Positions 1 to 5,093 of a stretch of DNA of 5,093 nucleotides are shown piece by piece (within the stretch, counting starts at the first letter, position 1; each line of letters begins with the position of its first letter). The notes below the pieces were generated by a model. It was not told where the DNA came from, did not search any database, and worked only from the letters and a program-made list of their open reading frames with translations. A program made the translations under genes and the position numbers. Source of the stretch: Acidimicrobiia bacterium. Lineage in GTDB: Bacteria > Actinomycetota > Acidimicrobiia > UBA5794 > UBA11373. The stretch is taken from NCBI GenBank assembly GCA_025456165.1, contig JALOLI010000156.1:1-5093 (forward strand), read 5' to 3'.

Positions 1-549
1 GGCGCCCGCAGGAGCGATGCGCACGTCGTACATGCCGGCCGGCACATCGGCCTGGCCCTCATTCGGCTCGCCGCTGGCGAAGTTCTTGACCCCTTCGAAG
101 AGAGGGGTCCCATCGGCGAGAAGGATGTCGACGGCCGGGGCGGCGGCGGTGTGCCGCACCACCAGGCGGGACTGGCCGGCGGCGATCTCGCTGGTGTCGT
201 TGACGAAGATGGCGATGCCCGGATCACCCATCTCGCCCAGGAAGGCCACGATCGAGGCGTTGAGGCCGTCGGTAACCGCGGCCGACCCGGTCAGGACGGC
301 GGCGTCGATGCCGGCGCCCTCGGGGGCAATGGCGAGGGCGTAGTCGCCTGCCGGGAGGTCCAGCGGGCCGGCCACGTCGCCGGGCTCGAAGCCGGGCAGG
401 GTGAGCTCGCCGTTGACGAACACGTCGACGGTCAGCCCGGGGATGCCGTGGATGACGGTGACCTTGCCGCCGCTCTCCTGAGCGGAGGCCGGGAAGGCGA
501 TCAGGGCCACGGCCGCGATGACGGCCAGGCCGAGGGTGAACTTGCGCAC
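1..549 (-). CDS. Secreted protein with two DUF4397 units (3' end outside window)
   Basis: The frame reads 183 codons from a GTG at 549 to the left edge without a stop, so the C-terminus is missing. The GTG start is chosen because GAAGGAG (plus-strand CTCCTTC, 557-563) lies 7 nt upstream and because a signal peptide follows at once: MRKF, a hydrophobic stretch at residues 5-20, and a likely signal peptidase I site after ASA (residues 21-23). The mature part begins with a DUF4397 unit (VTVIHGIPGLTVDVFVNG, residues 30-47, then LPAGDYALAIAP at 65-76). A second unit starts near residue 128 (LVVRHTAAAPAVDILLADG, then VPAGMYDVRIAPAG) and is cut by the edge. DUF4397 proteins are exported beta-rich proteins of unknown function, presumably cell-surface or cell-wall associated. 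The gene is divergent from an ECF sigma/anti-sigma pair and has a SigK-like promoter before it, so it is probably their regulatory target. The family assignment is firm; the role is not known. Confidence 0.88.
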   Translation of the reverse strand, partial: MRKFTLGLAVIAAVALIAFPASAQESGGKVTVIHGIPGLTVDVFVNGELTLPGFEPGDVAGPLDLPAGDYALAIAPEGAGIDAAVLTGSAAVTDGLNASIVAFLGEMGDPGIAIFVNDTSEIAAGQSRLVVRHTAAAPAVDILLADGTPLFEGVKNFASGEPNEGQADVPAGMYDVRIAPAGA

Positions 550-556
550 TTTGCTG

Positions 557-563
557 CTCCTTC
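557..563 (-). promoter_or_regulatory. Ribosome binding site of the DUF4397 gene
   Basis: The minus strand reads GAAGGAG, 7 nt before the GTG at 549. It decides the start codon, since no ATG fits the signal peptide. Confidence 0.7.
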
Positions 564-582
564 GTAGGTGGAAGTAACCGGT

Positions 583-609
583 ATTCGGAACGAGGTCGCG
601 CCCGGATGC
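583..609 (-). promoter_or_regulatory. SigK-type ECF promoter for the DUF4397 gene
   Basis: On the minus strand GCATCC (609-604) is followed after 15 nt by CCGAAT (588-583). From memory, the Mycobacterium tuberculosis SigK consensus is CCATCC, 15-16 nt, CCGAAT, so this differs at one position. A start about 7 nt beyond the -10 element, near 576, would leave a leader of roughly 27 nt carrying the ribosome binding site at 557-563, which is good geometry. The site sits between the DUF4397 gene and a SigK-like sigma gene and reads towards the former. The match is seen directly; recognition by the adjacent sigma factor is inferred. Confidence 0.6.
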
Positions 610-632
610 CGGTTTCTCGGCGAACCGCCCTG

Positions 633-641
633 TGCTATCAC
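633..641 (+). promoter_or_regulatory. Possible extended -10 for the sigma operon, leaderless start
   Basis: TG at 633-634, one base, then TATCAC at 636-641 resembles an extended -10 of the housekeeping sigma factor. A weak -35-like TTTCTC lies at 613-618, 17 nt upstream. The ATG at 651 begins 9 nt after the hexamer and has no Shine-Dalgarno sequence, so transcription may start at or just before the ATG. Such leaderless mRNAs are common in actinobacteria. Confidence 0.3.
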
Positions 642-650
642 TGGGCACTC

Positions 651-1159
651 ATGGCCGCTCTCACCGACGAGGACCTCGCCGGCGCGGTCGCTGCGGGCGA
701 CCATCGCGCCCTGGAAGCCGTGTACGGCCGCCATGGGGCCGCCGTCTTCGGCATGGCCCGGCGGGTGCTGCGCAGCCAGGCCCTGGCGGAGGAGGTGGCC
801 CAGGAGGTCTTCGTCCGGTTCTGGCGCGACCCGGGGATGCCCACGGCAGAGCGGTGGATCTGCTCCGGGCCGAGACGGCCCGCCGGGCCCGGGAGGAAAG
901 GGAACAATCCCTGGCATCCGAGGTGGCCCCCGGCCCCGAACAACAGGTCTGGGAGGCAGTGCGCTCGGTGAAGGTCAAAGCCGCTCTCGAGAGCCTGCCC
1001 GCCGCGGAGCGCGACGCCATCGTGCTCGCCTTCTACGCCGGCCTCAGCTACCAGGAGGTGGCCCGGCGACTGGGTGAGCCCGAGGGCACCGTGAAGAGCC
1101 GAATCCGACGGGGCCTGGAGCGATTGCGGGGCCCCCTGCTGCAAGAAGGAACGACGTGA
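651..1159 (+). pseudogene. ECF RNA polymerase sigma factor, SigK-like, internally deleted and frameshifted
   Basis: Two halves of one ECF sigma factor are in different frames. From ATG 651, 61 residues give region 2.1-2.2: MAALTDEDLAGAVAAGD, then VYGRHGAAVFGMARRVL, LAEEVAQEVFVRFWRDP, ending near 833. From about 836, in the -1 frame, the protein resumes with DAHGRAVDLLRAETARRAREERE and ends with region 4, including LPAAERDAIVLAFYAGLSY and the helix-turn-helix GEPEGTVKSRIRRGLERLR, to TGA 1157-1159. Related sigma factors have about 15 more residues (pattern RFDPxRGSLRxFLL) between FWRDP and HGRA. That stretch is region 2.3/2.4, which opens and reads the -10 element. A single loss of 3n+1 nt (about 43-46) explains both the gap and the frame change. 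As read, the product would stop at 971 and lack region 4. ATG 651 is preferred over ATG 606 because it fits the family N-terminus and 606 lies in the divergent promoter. It could be a real pseudogene or an assembly or sequencing error. Confidence 0.8.
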
Positions 1160-1860
1160 GCCCGGATCTCGAGGCCGAAGGCCTGCTCGGCGCTTATGCC
1201 CTCGATGCCCTGAGCCTCGAGGAGCGGCGACGCGTGGAGGCTGCCCTGGTCGCGGACCCCGAGCTCCGGGAGGCCGCCGACCTCCTCGGCGAGGTGGCCG
1301 CAATGCTGGCCGCCGCCGCCGTGGACGACGCCGACCGCGCCCCCGCCGGGCTGTGGGCTCGGATCTCGGCCGCCACGAACCCCGTCCCGGCCTCCCGAGC
1401 TCGGGTGTCCCTCTGGCGCCGCCGGCTGGCGCCGGCACTGGCCGCCACCGCCCTGGCCGCCGCCGCGGTGCTGGCCGTAGTGGCCGTGCGCCAGCACGCC
1501 CGCCTGATCGACTTCGAGGAGAGCCCCCTGGCAGCCGCGGCGGCGGCAGCGCGGGATGAGGCGGGGTCGGTGGTGGTGGCCCTGACCGGACGGGTCCCGG
1601 CCGAGGTCATCCTCGCCGCCGACGGCACCGGCTACCTCCTGGCCCCGGATGCCCCGGCGCTCACCGCCGAGGAGACCTACCAGTTGTGGGCCATCGTCGG
1701 CGACCGGGTCATCTCGGCCGGGGTCCTCGGACCGGATCCCGAGGTGGCCGCCTTCCACGTCTCCGGCGAGATCGCCGGGTTTGCCCTCACCGTCGAGGTG
1801 GCCGGCGGGGTGGTCTCGTCCGAGCAGGAGCCGGTGGCCGTCGGCCTGATCGAGGCCTGA
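1156..1860 (+). CDS. rskA: RskA-family anti-sigma factor
   Basis: This 234-residue membrane protein should hold the neighbouring ECF sigma factor inactive until proteolysis releases it. The N-terminal cytoplasmic part (residues 10-52, GAYALDALSLEERRRVEAAL onwards) is the usual sigma-binding region of this family. It lacks the HxxxCxxC zinc motif, as expected for the RskA type. One transmembrane segment lies at about 91-111, preceded by WRRR (inside-positive). The outer C-terminal domain carries family marks: ADGTGYLLAPDAPAL at 155-169 and YQLW at 175-178, followed by the VISAGVL strand. The GTG start overlaps the sigma gene's TGA by 4 nt (GTGA), implying translational coupling. The frame is intact although the upstream sigma gene is broken, so coupling may also be disturbed, because ribosomes in the first sigma frame stop at 971. 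The rskA symbol rests on family resemblance, not proven orthology. Confidence 0.87.
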   Translation: MSPDLEAEGLLGAYALDALSLEERRRVEAALVADPELREAADLLGEVAAMLAAAAVDDADRAPAGLWARISAATNPVPASRARVSLWRRRLAPALAATALAAAAVLAVVAVRQHARLIDFEESPLAAAAAAARDEAGSVVVALTGRVPAEVILAADGTGYLLAPDAPALTAEETYQLWAIVGDRVISAGVLGPDPEVAAFHVSGEIAGFALTVEVAGGVVSSEQEPVAVGLIEA

Positions 1861-1888
1861 AGCCGGCCGGCTCCCGGCAGTCGTCGAA

Positions 1889-1899
1889 GAGAGAGGTGG
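1889..1899 (+). promoter_or_regulatory. Ribosome binding site of the LLM oxidoreductase gene
   Basis: The purine-rich GAGAGAGGTGG ends 2 nt before ATG 1902; its AGAGG core is about 5 nt away. It supports this start over the long upstream extension that would run through the anti-sigma gene. Confidence 0.55.
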
Positions 1900-1901
1900 C
1901 G

Positions 1902-2882
1902 ATGCGCTTCGGAGCCTTCGTGCCGCAGGGCTGGCGGATGGACCTGGTCGGCCTCCCCGCCGAGCGGCACTGGGAGGTCATCCGCACGGTGGCGCACACC
2001 GCCGAGCGCTGCGGGTACGCCGGGCTCTGGGTGTACGACCACTTCCACACCACTCCCCTGCCCACTCAGGAGGCCACCCACGAGGCCTGGACCCTGATGG
2101 CCGCCCTGGCCGCGGCGACCCGGACCATCCGCCTGGGCCAGATGTGCACCTGCGTGGCCTACCGGCCCCCGGCCTATCTGGCCAAGGTGGCGGCCACCAT
2201 CGACGTTGTCTCCGGCGGCCGGGTCGACCTGGGGATCGGCGCCGGCTGGTACGAGCACGAGTACGCCGGCTACGGCTACGAGTTCCTCCCCCCAGCGGGC
2301 CGCATCGGGCAGCTGCGCGAGGCCGTCGAGATCATGAAGCGGCTGTGGACGGAGGACGAGGTCCACTTCGAGGGCCGCCACTACCGGTTGAGCGGCGCCA
2401 TCTGCCGGCCTCACCCGCTGCAGGCCCCGCACATCCCCATCTGGGTGGCCGGAGGCGGTGAGCAACTCACCCTGCGGGTGGCAGCGCGCCACGCCTCCCA
2501 TACCAACTTCGGGCCGAATCCCGAGGAGTTCGCCCGCCGCTCGACCGTCCTCGCCGGCCACTGCCGCGACCTGGGCACCGACTACGACGCCATCATCCGC
2601 TCCACCAACATGTTCGTGGTGTGCCGGGAGACCGAAGCCGAGGTCGCCGCCGTGCTGGTCGAGATCGAGGACCGCTACCGCCGGGTCGTGCCCGGGGAGC
2701 AGGCGGAGCGGGCTGCCGGGATGTACCGAGCCATGGCCGGCACTCCGGAGCAGTTGCTCGAGCGCCTCCGCCCCTGGGCCGACGCCGGGCTGAGCTACGC
2801 CATCGTCTACTTCCCCCAGGCGGCCTACGACACGACCGATATCGAGCTGTTCGCTCGTGAGGTCATGCCGGCGTTCCGCTGA
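1902..2882 (+). CDS. LLM-class (luciferase-like) F420-dependent oxidoreductase
   Basis: A 326-residue TIM-barrel flavin/F420 enzyme of the luciferase-like monooxygenase superfamily; the length is usual for the group. The N-terminal strand MRFGAFVPQG is typical. Other visible marks are GYAGLWVYDHFHTTP (38-52), TRTIRLGQMCTCVAYRPP (73-90), GGRVDLGIGAGWYEHEYAGYG (105-125), GRIGQLREAVEIMKRLW (133-149) and IPIWVAGGGEQLTLRVAARHA (179-199). The last of these is the phosphate-binding side of the cofactor site in this family. The closest subgroup I recognise is the actinobacterial one annotated as F420-dependent (TIGR03560-like); its substrate is unknown and cannot be read from the sequence. FMN use cannot be excluded. 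The gene starts 41 nt after the anti-sigma stop on the same strand, so it may share that transcript, but a functional link is only positional. It is convergent with the toxin gene, whose stop is 19 nt away. Confidence 0.88.
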   Translation: MRFGAFVPQGWRMDLVGLPAERHWEVIRTVAHTAERCGYAGLWVYDHFHTTPLPTQEATHEAWTLMAALAAATRTIRLGQMCTCVAYRPPAYLAKVAATIDVVSGGRVDLGIGAGWYEHEYAGYGYEFLPPAGRIGQLREAVEIMKRLWTEDEVHFEGRHYRLSGAICRPHPLQAPHIPIWVAGGGEQLTLRVAARHASHTNFGPNPEEFARRSTVLAGHCRDLGTDYDAIIRSTNMFVVCRETEAEVAAVLVEIEDRYRRVVPGEQAERAAGMYRAMAGTPEQLLERLRPWADAGLSYAIVYFPQAAYDTTDIELFAREVMPAFR

Positions 2883-2901
2883 GGCCGGACCCGCCACAGG
2901 G

Positions 2902-3312
2902 TCACGGGACGATCTTGAAACGCCCGCCGTCAAGCGGCCGCAGCACAGCGAAGTGCCGCCGGTCGAGGGTCAGGATCGTGCGGGTGCCGAACCTGGCCGC
3001 CAGCACGACGAGCGAGGCGTCGGCGATCCCGATGCCGAGGTCGGCGTACCGCTCGATCACCTCAACCGCCTGCATGACGTCCTCCGCCTCCAGGCTCGCC
3101 AGGGCGAAGGCGCCGCCCGAGAGCTCCCGCAGGACGGCCAGCTCCGCCTCGCTCCCCGCCCGCGTAGCCAGCAGGTAGTCGAGCTCGGCGAGCACATAGG
3201 GTGAGACCACCAGCACCTCATCGGCCGAGCCGACGAAGGCGGCCACTGCGGCGTGGGCCGGCTCGCGCCGGTTGAAGAGGGCGAGAAGCCCGCTGGTGTC
3301 GGCGACGATCAC
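2902..3312 (-). CDS. PIN-domain ribonuclease toxin, VapC-like
   Basis: A 136-residue protein of typical VapC length. The conserved acidic residues of the PIN nuclease site are visible: D5 in MIVADTSGLLALF, E43 in PYVLAELDYLL, D98 in GIGIADASLVVLA and D117 in ILTLDRRHF. These bind Mg2+/Mn2+ in the family, and related toxins cleave tRNA or rRNA to stop translation; the target here is unknown. The start is GTG 3312, whose GTGA overlaps the antitoxin stop by 4 nt, which is a usual coupling in this module. The open frame extends much further upstream (to about 3669), but that part runs antisense over the antitoxin reading and looks non-coding. All catalytic positions are intact, so the toxin is predicted active. 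Confidence 0.88.
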   Translation of the reverse strand: MIVADTSGLLALFNRREPAHAAVAAFVGSADEVLVVSPYVLAELDYLLATRAGSEAELAVLRELSGGAFALASLEAEDVMQAVEVIERYADLGIGIADASLVVLAARFGTRTILTLDRRHFAVLRPLDGGRFKIVP

Positions 3313-3518
3313 CGCAGGCCGAACCCGTCGAGCAGTTCGTCGACCCGATCGGCAAAGGGCTCCACGGCGACGATCCCGGCCCGCGGCTGCGGCCGCAGCA
3401 CCGCGGCGGCGATGGCCCGGCGGATCACCTCGGCCTCCGATTCCCCCCGGCGGCGCGCTTCCCTCTCGACCCCTCGCTTGAGCTCGTCGGGGAGATAGAC
3501 GGTGGTCTTGGTGGTCAT
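3309..3518 (-). CDS. Ribbon-helix-helix antitoxin, VapB-like
   Basis: A 69-residue antitoxin. Residues 1-42 form a ribbon-helix-helix DNA-binding fold: the strand TTKTTVYLPDEL, helix KRGVEREARRRG, then SEAEVIRRAIAAAV. The C-terminal tail (about 43-69, ending EPFADRVDELLDGFGLR) is the part that normally wraps around the toxin. It precedes and overlaps the PIN toxin gene by 4 nt, so the two form one operon. The ATG start is 1 nt from a palindromic AT-rich element and has no clear Shine-Dalgarno sequence. Repression of its own promoter by the antitoxin/toxin complex is expected from the family, and the repeats upstream fit this. Confidence 0.85.
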   Translation of the reverse strand: MTTKTTVYLPDELKRGVEREARRRGESEAEVIRRAIAAAVLRPQPRAGIVAVEPFADRVDELLDGFGLR

Positions 3519-3519
3519 G

Positions 3520-3544
3520 CCATATATGGTACCACCGCTGGTAC
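3520..3544 (-). promoter_or_regulatory. Putative operator/promoter of the toxin-antitoxin operon
   Basis: Immediately before the antitoxin ATG lie the perfect palindromes CCATATATGG (3520-3529) and TGGTACCA (3527-3534), which overlap. TGGTAC occurs again at 3539-3544, 12 bp from the first copy. ATATAT is the most AT-rich stretch nearby and lies where a -10 element of a leaderless or short-leader transcript would be. Repeated short sites about one helical turn apart are typical of ribbon-helix-helix operators. Binding is inferred. Confidence 0.5.
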
Positions 3545-3634
3545 TCGCCGAGTTGTGGGCTCGGAGTAAGGCGGGCGGGCGGCGATGGCGGCCGGCAAAG
3601 CAGCGGAGCCCGGCGGCCTGCGCCGCAGGGCCGG

Positions 3635-3711
3635 TGGCTCCGGGGGGGAGACTCGAACTCCCAACACACGGATTAACAGTCCGCTGCTCTGCCGAATTGA
3701 GCTACCCCGGA
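3635..3711 (-). tRNA. tRNA-Asn (anticodon GTT)
   Basis: The minus strand folds into a full cloverleaf: acceptor stem TCCGGGG/CCCCGGA (7 bp), D arm GCTC/GAGC with a 9-nt loop, and anticodon stem GCGGA/TCCGT with loop CTGTTAA. The T arm is GGGAG/CTCCC with loop TTCGAGT, and the variable loop is 5 nt. The discriminator is G (position 3638), usual for bacterial tRNA-Asn, and CCA is encoded at 3637-3635. Anticodon GTT reads AAC and AAT. It is transcribed leftwards, divergent from the YtxH-like gene and upstream of the toxin-antitoxin operon. Confidence 0.95.
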
Positions 3712-3748
3712 AAGGGCCGAAGGCCCCGGAAGGGTACCACCCGCTCCG

Positions 3749-3757
3749 TGGGACAAT
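3749..3757 (+). promoter_or_regulatory. Extended -10 promoter, probably leaderless, of the YtxH-like gene
   Basis: TG (3749-3750), one base and GACAAT (3752-3757) form an extended -10 element. The expected start, 7 nt further on, coincides with the GTG at 3764, and no Shine-Dalgarno sequence is present in a fitting place. No good -35 is seen. The prediction is a leaderless mRNA. Confidence 0.4.
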
Positions 3758-3763
3758 GACGGG

Positions 3764-3964
3764 GTGGGATTCAAAACCGGACTGCTTTTCGGCGCCGCCG
3801 CGGGCTATGTGCTCGGGGCCAAAGCCGGCCGGGAGCGCTACGAGCAGATCAAGAACTGGCTCGGCTCCGCGGCCCGCAGCGAGCCCCTGGCCGGCCTCGC
3901 CGAGAAGGGCAAGGCGTTCACCGAGCACCTGCCCTTCTCCGTCGACCGCGCCCCCGAGGGCTGA
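3764..3964 (+). CDS. Small YtxH-like membrane protein
   Basis: A 66-residue protein starting MGFKTGLLFGAAAGYVLGAKAG. One membrane segment (about residues 5-20) has glycine at 6, 10, 14, 18 and 22, a regular GxxxG zipper that favours tight helix packing. It is followed by the charged GRERYEQIKNWLGSAA and a mostly polar tail. Actinobacteria encode many short proteins with this N-terminus, usually annotated YtxH-domain or hypothetical; the function is unknown. The GTG start is chosen because it begins the conserved motif and follows a -10 element at leaderless distance. The ATG at 3756 is in another frame. It is convergent with the primary sigma gene. Confidence 0.75.
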   Translation: MGFKTGLLFGAAAGYVLGAKAGRERYEQIKNWLGSAARSEPLAGLAEKGKAFTEHLPFSVDRAPEG

Positions 3965-3984
3965 GCCTCAATAGCCGGCCGGGC

Positions 3985-3999
3985 CCCGCCGCTGGCGGG
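3985..3999. terminator. Possible hairpin between convergent genes
   Basis: CCCGCC, loop GCT, GGCGGG gives a 6-bp GC-only hairpin in the 40-nt gap between the stops of the YtxH-like gene and the primary sigma gene. It could serve both directions, but there is no T-run on either side, so it is at best a weak intrinsic terminator. Confidence 0.3.
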
Positions 4000-4004
4000 C
4001 GCCC

Positions 4005-5093
4005 TCAGCCGTCGCCCAGGTAGCCCTCCAGCTTGCGCGCCCGCGACGGCTGGCGCAGCTTGGCCAGCGCCTTCGTCTCCAGCTGCCGGATCCGCTCGCG
4101 GGTGACGTTGAAGTGGCGCCCCACCTCCTCGAGGGTGTGGATGCGCCCGTCGGCCAGGCCGAAGCGCATCACGAGCACCTGGCGCTCCCGCTCGTTGAGC
4201 TCTTCGAGCACCACCCCCAGGTACTCCTGCAGAAGCTTGAACGAGGCCGCCCTCACCGGGGCCTCGGCCTCGGTGTCCTCGACGAAGTCGCCGATGGTGG
4301 AGTCCTCCTCCTCGCCCAGCGGGGTCTCGAGCGACAGCGGGTCCATGGCGATGCGGCGCAGCTCGCTCACCTTGGCCGGCTCCAGCTCGAGGTCGACGGC
4401 GATCTCCTCGATGGTGGGCTCCCGCCCGAGCTCCTGGTTCAGCGCCCGCTGCACCGCGGCCAGCTTGTTGATCGTCTCCACCATGTGCACCGGCACCCGG
4501 ATCGTCCGGCCCTGATCGGCCAGGGCCCGGGTCACCGCCTGGCGGATCCACCACGAGGCGTAGGTGGAGAACTTGAAGCCCTTGCGGTAGTCGAACTTCT
4601 CCACCGCTCGCATCAGGCCCAGGTTGCCCTCCTGGACCAGGTCGAGCAGGGGCATGCCCCGGCCCACGTACTTCTTGGCGATGGAGACCACCAGGCGCAG
4701 GTTGGCCTCCACCAGCCGCTGCTGGGCCCGATCGCCTTCGCGCCGGCTGCGCTGCAGGATGGCAGTCTCCTCGACCCCGGCCACCTCGCCGGAGCGGAGC
4801 TTCTCGACGGCCCGCCGCCCGGCCTCCATCTGCATCGACAGCTCGACTTCCTGCTGGGCGTCGAGCAGCGCCACCCGGCCGATCTCCTGCAGGTACATTC
4901 GCACCGGGTCGGAGACCTCGATCTCGTCCATGGCGCCGGTGCCCCCGTAGACGGCCTCCTGCGAGTCCTCGCGGACTTCGATGTCCACCTCGCGCAGCGC
5001 CTCGACCACCTGGTCGAAGGCGTCCGCCGGGGCCGAGGCGTCCTCCAACTCCTGCTGCACCTCGGCCATCATCACGAAGCCGCGCTGGCGAGC
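4005..5093 (-). CDS. rpoD: Primary RNA polymerase sigma factor, RpoD/SigA type (5' end outside window)
   Basis: The housekeeping sigma-70 factor that directs core RNA polymerase to most promoters. Numbering from the in-frame GTG at 5075, region 1.2 is [16 protein letters not shown] (56-71). Region 2 is [17 protein letters not shown] (124-140), [20 protein letters not shown] (143-162) and [16 protein letters not shown] (166-181). Region 3 starts with [16 protein letters not shown] (190-205). Region 4 is [15 protein letters not shown] (293-307) with the helix-turn-helix [21 protein letters not shown] (313-333), ending [15 protein letters not shown]. The frame stays open to the window edge, and the residues before the GTG (ARQRGF) followed by [10 protein letters not shown] and ALREVDIEV resemble sigma region 1.1 (RGFV near its start, GIEV-like end). 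The true start is therefore probably beyond 5093; the GTG-ATG-ATG at 5075-5067 is less likely. No ECF or group 3/4 sigma factor has this full set of regions. A group 2 sigma factor is the main alternative. Confidence 0.93.
   Translation of the reverse strand, partial: ARQRGFVMMAEVQQELEDASAPADAFDQVVEALREVDIEVREDSQEAVYGGTGAMDEIEVSDPVRMYLQEIGRVALLDAQQEVELSMQMEAGRRAVEKLRSGEVAGVEETAILQRSRREGDRAQQRLVEANLRLVVSIAKKYVGRGMPLLDLVQEGNLGLMRAVEKFDYRKGFKFSTYASWWIRQAVTRALADQGRTIRVPVHMVETINKLAAVQRALNQELGREPTIEEIAVDLELEPAKVSELRRIAMDPLSLETPLGEEEDSTIGDFVEDTEAEAPVRAASFKLLQEYLGVVLEELNERERQVLVMRFGLADGRIHTLEEVGRHFNVTRERIRQLETKALAKLRQPSRARKLEGYLGDG

Noticed and set aside
638..1758. Long minus-strand frames across the sigma and anti-sigma genes
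   Set aside because: Their translations are low-complexity Arg/Gly/Pro/Ala-rich shadows of the plus-strand genes.
1686..1901. In-frame upstream extension of the LLM oxidoreductase
   Set aside because: It runs through the anti-sigma gene in another frame with no family similarity. ATG 1902 has a ribosome binding site and the conserved N-terminal strand.
1677..2933. A 418-codon open frame on the minus strand opposite the LLM oxidoreductase
   Set aside because: It mirrors the real gene, which has clear family motifs, and its translation shows no recognisable domain. Long antisense frames are expected at this GC content.
3607..3634. GC-rich inverted repeat (CGGCC...GGCCG) downstream of the tRNA as its terminator
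   Set aside because: The stem is bulged and no T-run follows on the minus strand, so it is not convincing as an intrinsic terminator.
3313..3669. In-frame upstream extension of the toxin (would give 255 residues)
   Set aside because: It overlaps the whole antitoxin gene in another frame and part of the tRNA. The GTG at 3312 gives the standard VapC length and the MIVADTSG start.
2902..3711. Genomic island: toxin-antitoxin pair inserted at the tRNA-Asn 3' end
   Set aside because: The tRNA's 3' end faces the pair, but there is no integrase, no second copy of the tRNA 3' sequence in the window, and no visible shift in base composition.
4033..4950. Plus-strand frames opposite the primary sigma gene
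   Set aside because: They are Ser/Arg-rich shadows of a highly conserved gene and have no domain of their own.
1..5093. CRISPR arrays, insertion sequences, transposases or phage genes
   Set aside because: None seen: no regularly spaced repeats, no terminal inverted repeats and no recombinase motifs in any frame.

Overview
The window is GC-rich with a strong preference for G or C at third codon positions. It carries an ECF sigma factor with an RskA-type anti-sigma factor, a luciferase-like oxidoreductase of the kind that uses coenzyme F420, DUF4397 secreted proteins and several apparently leaderless starts. Together these point to an actinobacterium (Actinomycetota). An Acidimicrobiia-like lineage is a guess; nothing here fixes the class.

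Left part (1-2882). A secreted protein with two DUF4397 units runs leftwards off the window. It is divergent from a rightward cluster of an ECF sigma factor (SigK-like), an RskA-type membrane anti-sigma factor overlapping it by 4 nt, and an F420-type LLM oxidoreductase. The 101-nt divergent gap holds a near-textbook SigK-type promoter reading towards the DUF4397 gene, with a good leader length and ribosome binding site, so the DUF4397 protein is the likely target of this sigma/anti-sigma pair. The sigma gene is broken as read: its two halves lie in different frames and about 15 residues of sigma region 2.3/2.4 are missing at the junction. One deletion of 3n+1 nt would explain both defects. The anti-sigma gene is intact.

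Middle part (2902-3964). A leftward toxin-antitoxin pair (ribbon-helix-helix VapB-like antitoxin and PIN-domain VapC-like toxin, overlapping by 4 nt) has a palindrome- and repeat-rich operator directly before it. Next to it is a tRNA-Asn(GTT) gene with encoded CCA, then a short rightward gene for a 66-residue glycine-zipper YtxH-like membrane protein.

Right part (4005-5093). The 3' portion of the primary (RpoD/SigA-type) sigma factor gene lies on the minus strand. Its start is probably outside the window, because the reading frame stays open to the edge and the edge residues fit sigma region 1.1.

Most of this is ordinary chromosomal content. The points worth attention are the broken ECF sigma factor beside a preserved cognate promoter and anti-sigma gene, and the operator structure of the toxin-antitoxin pair.
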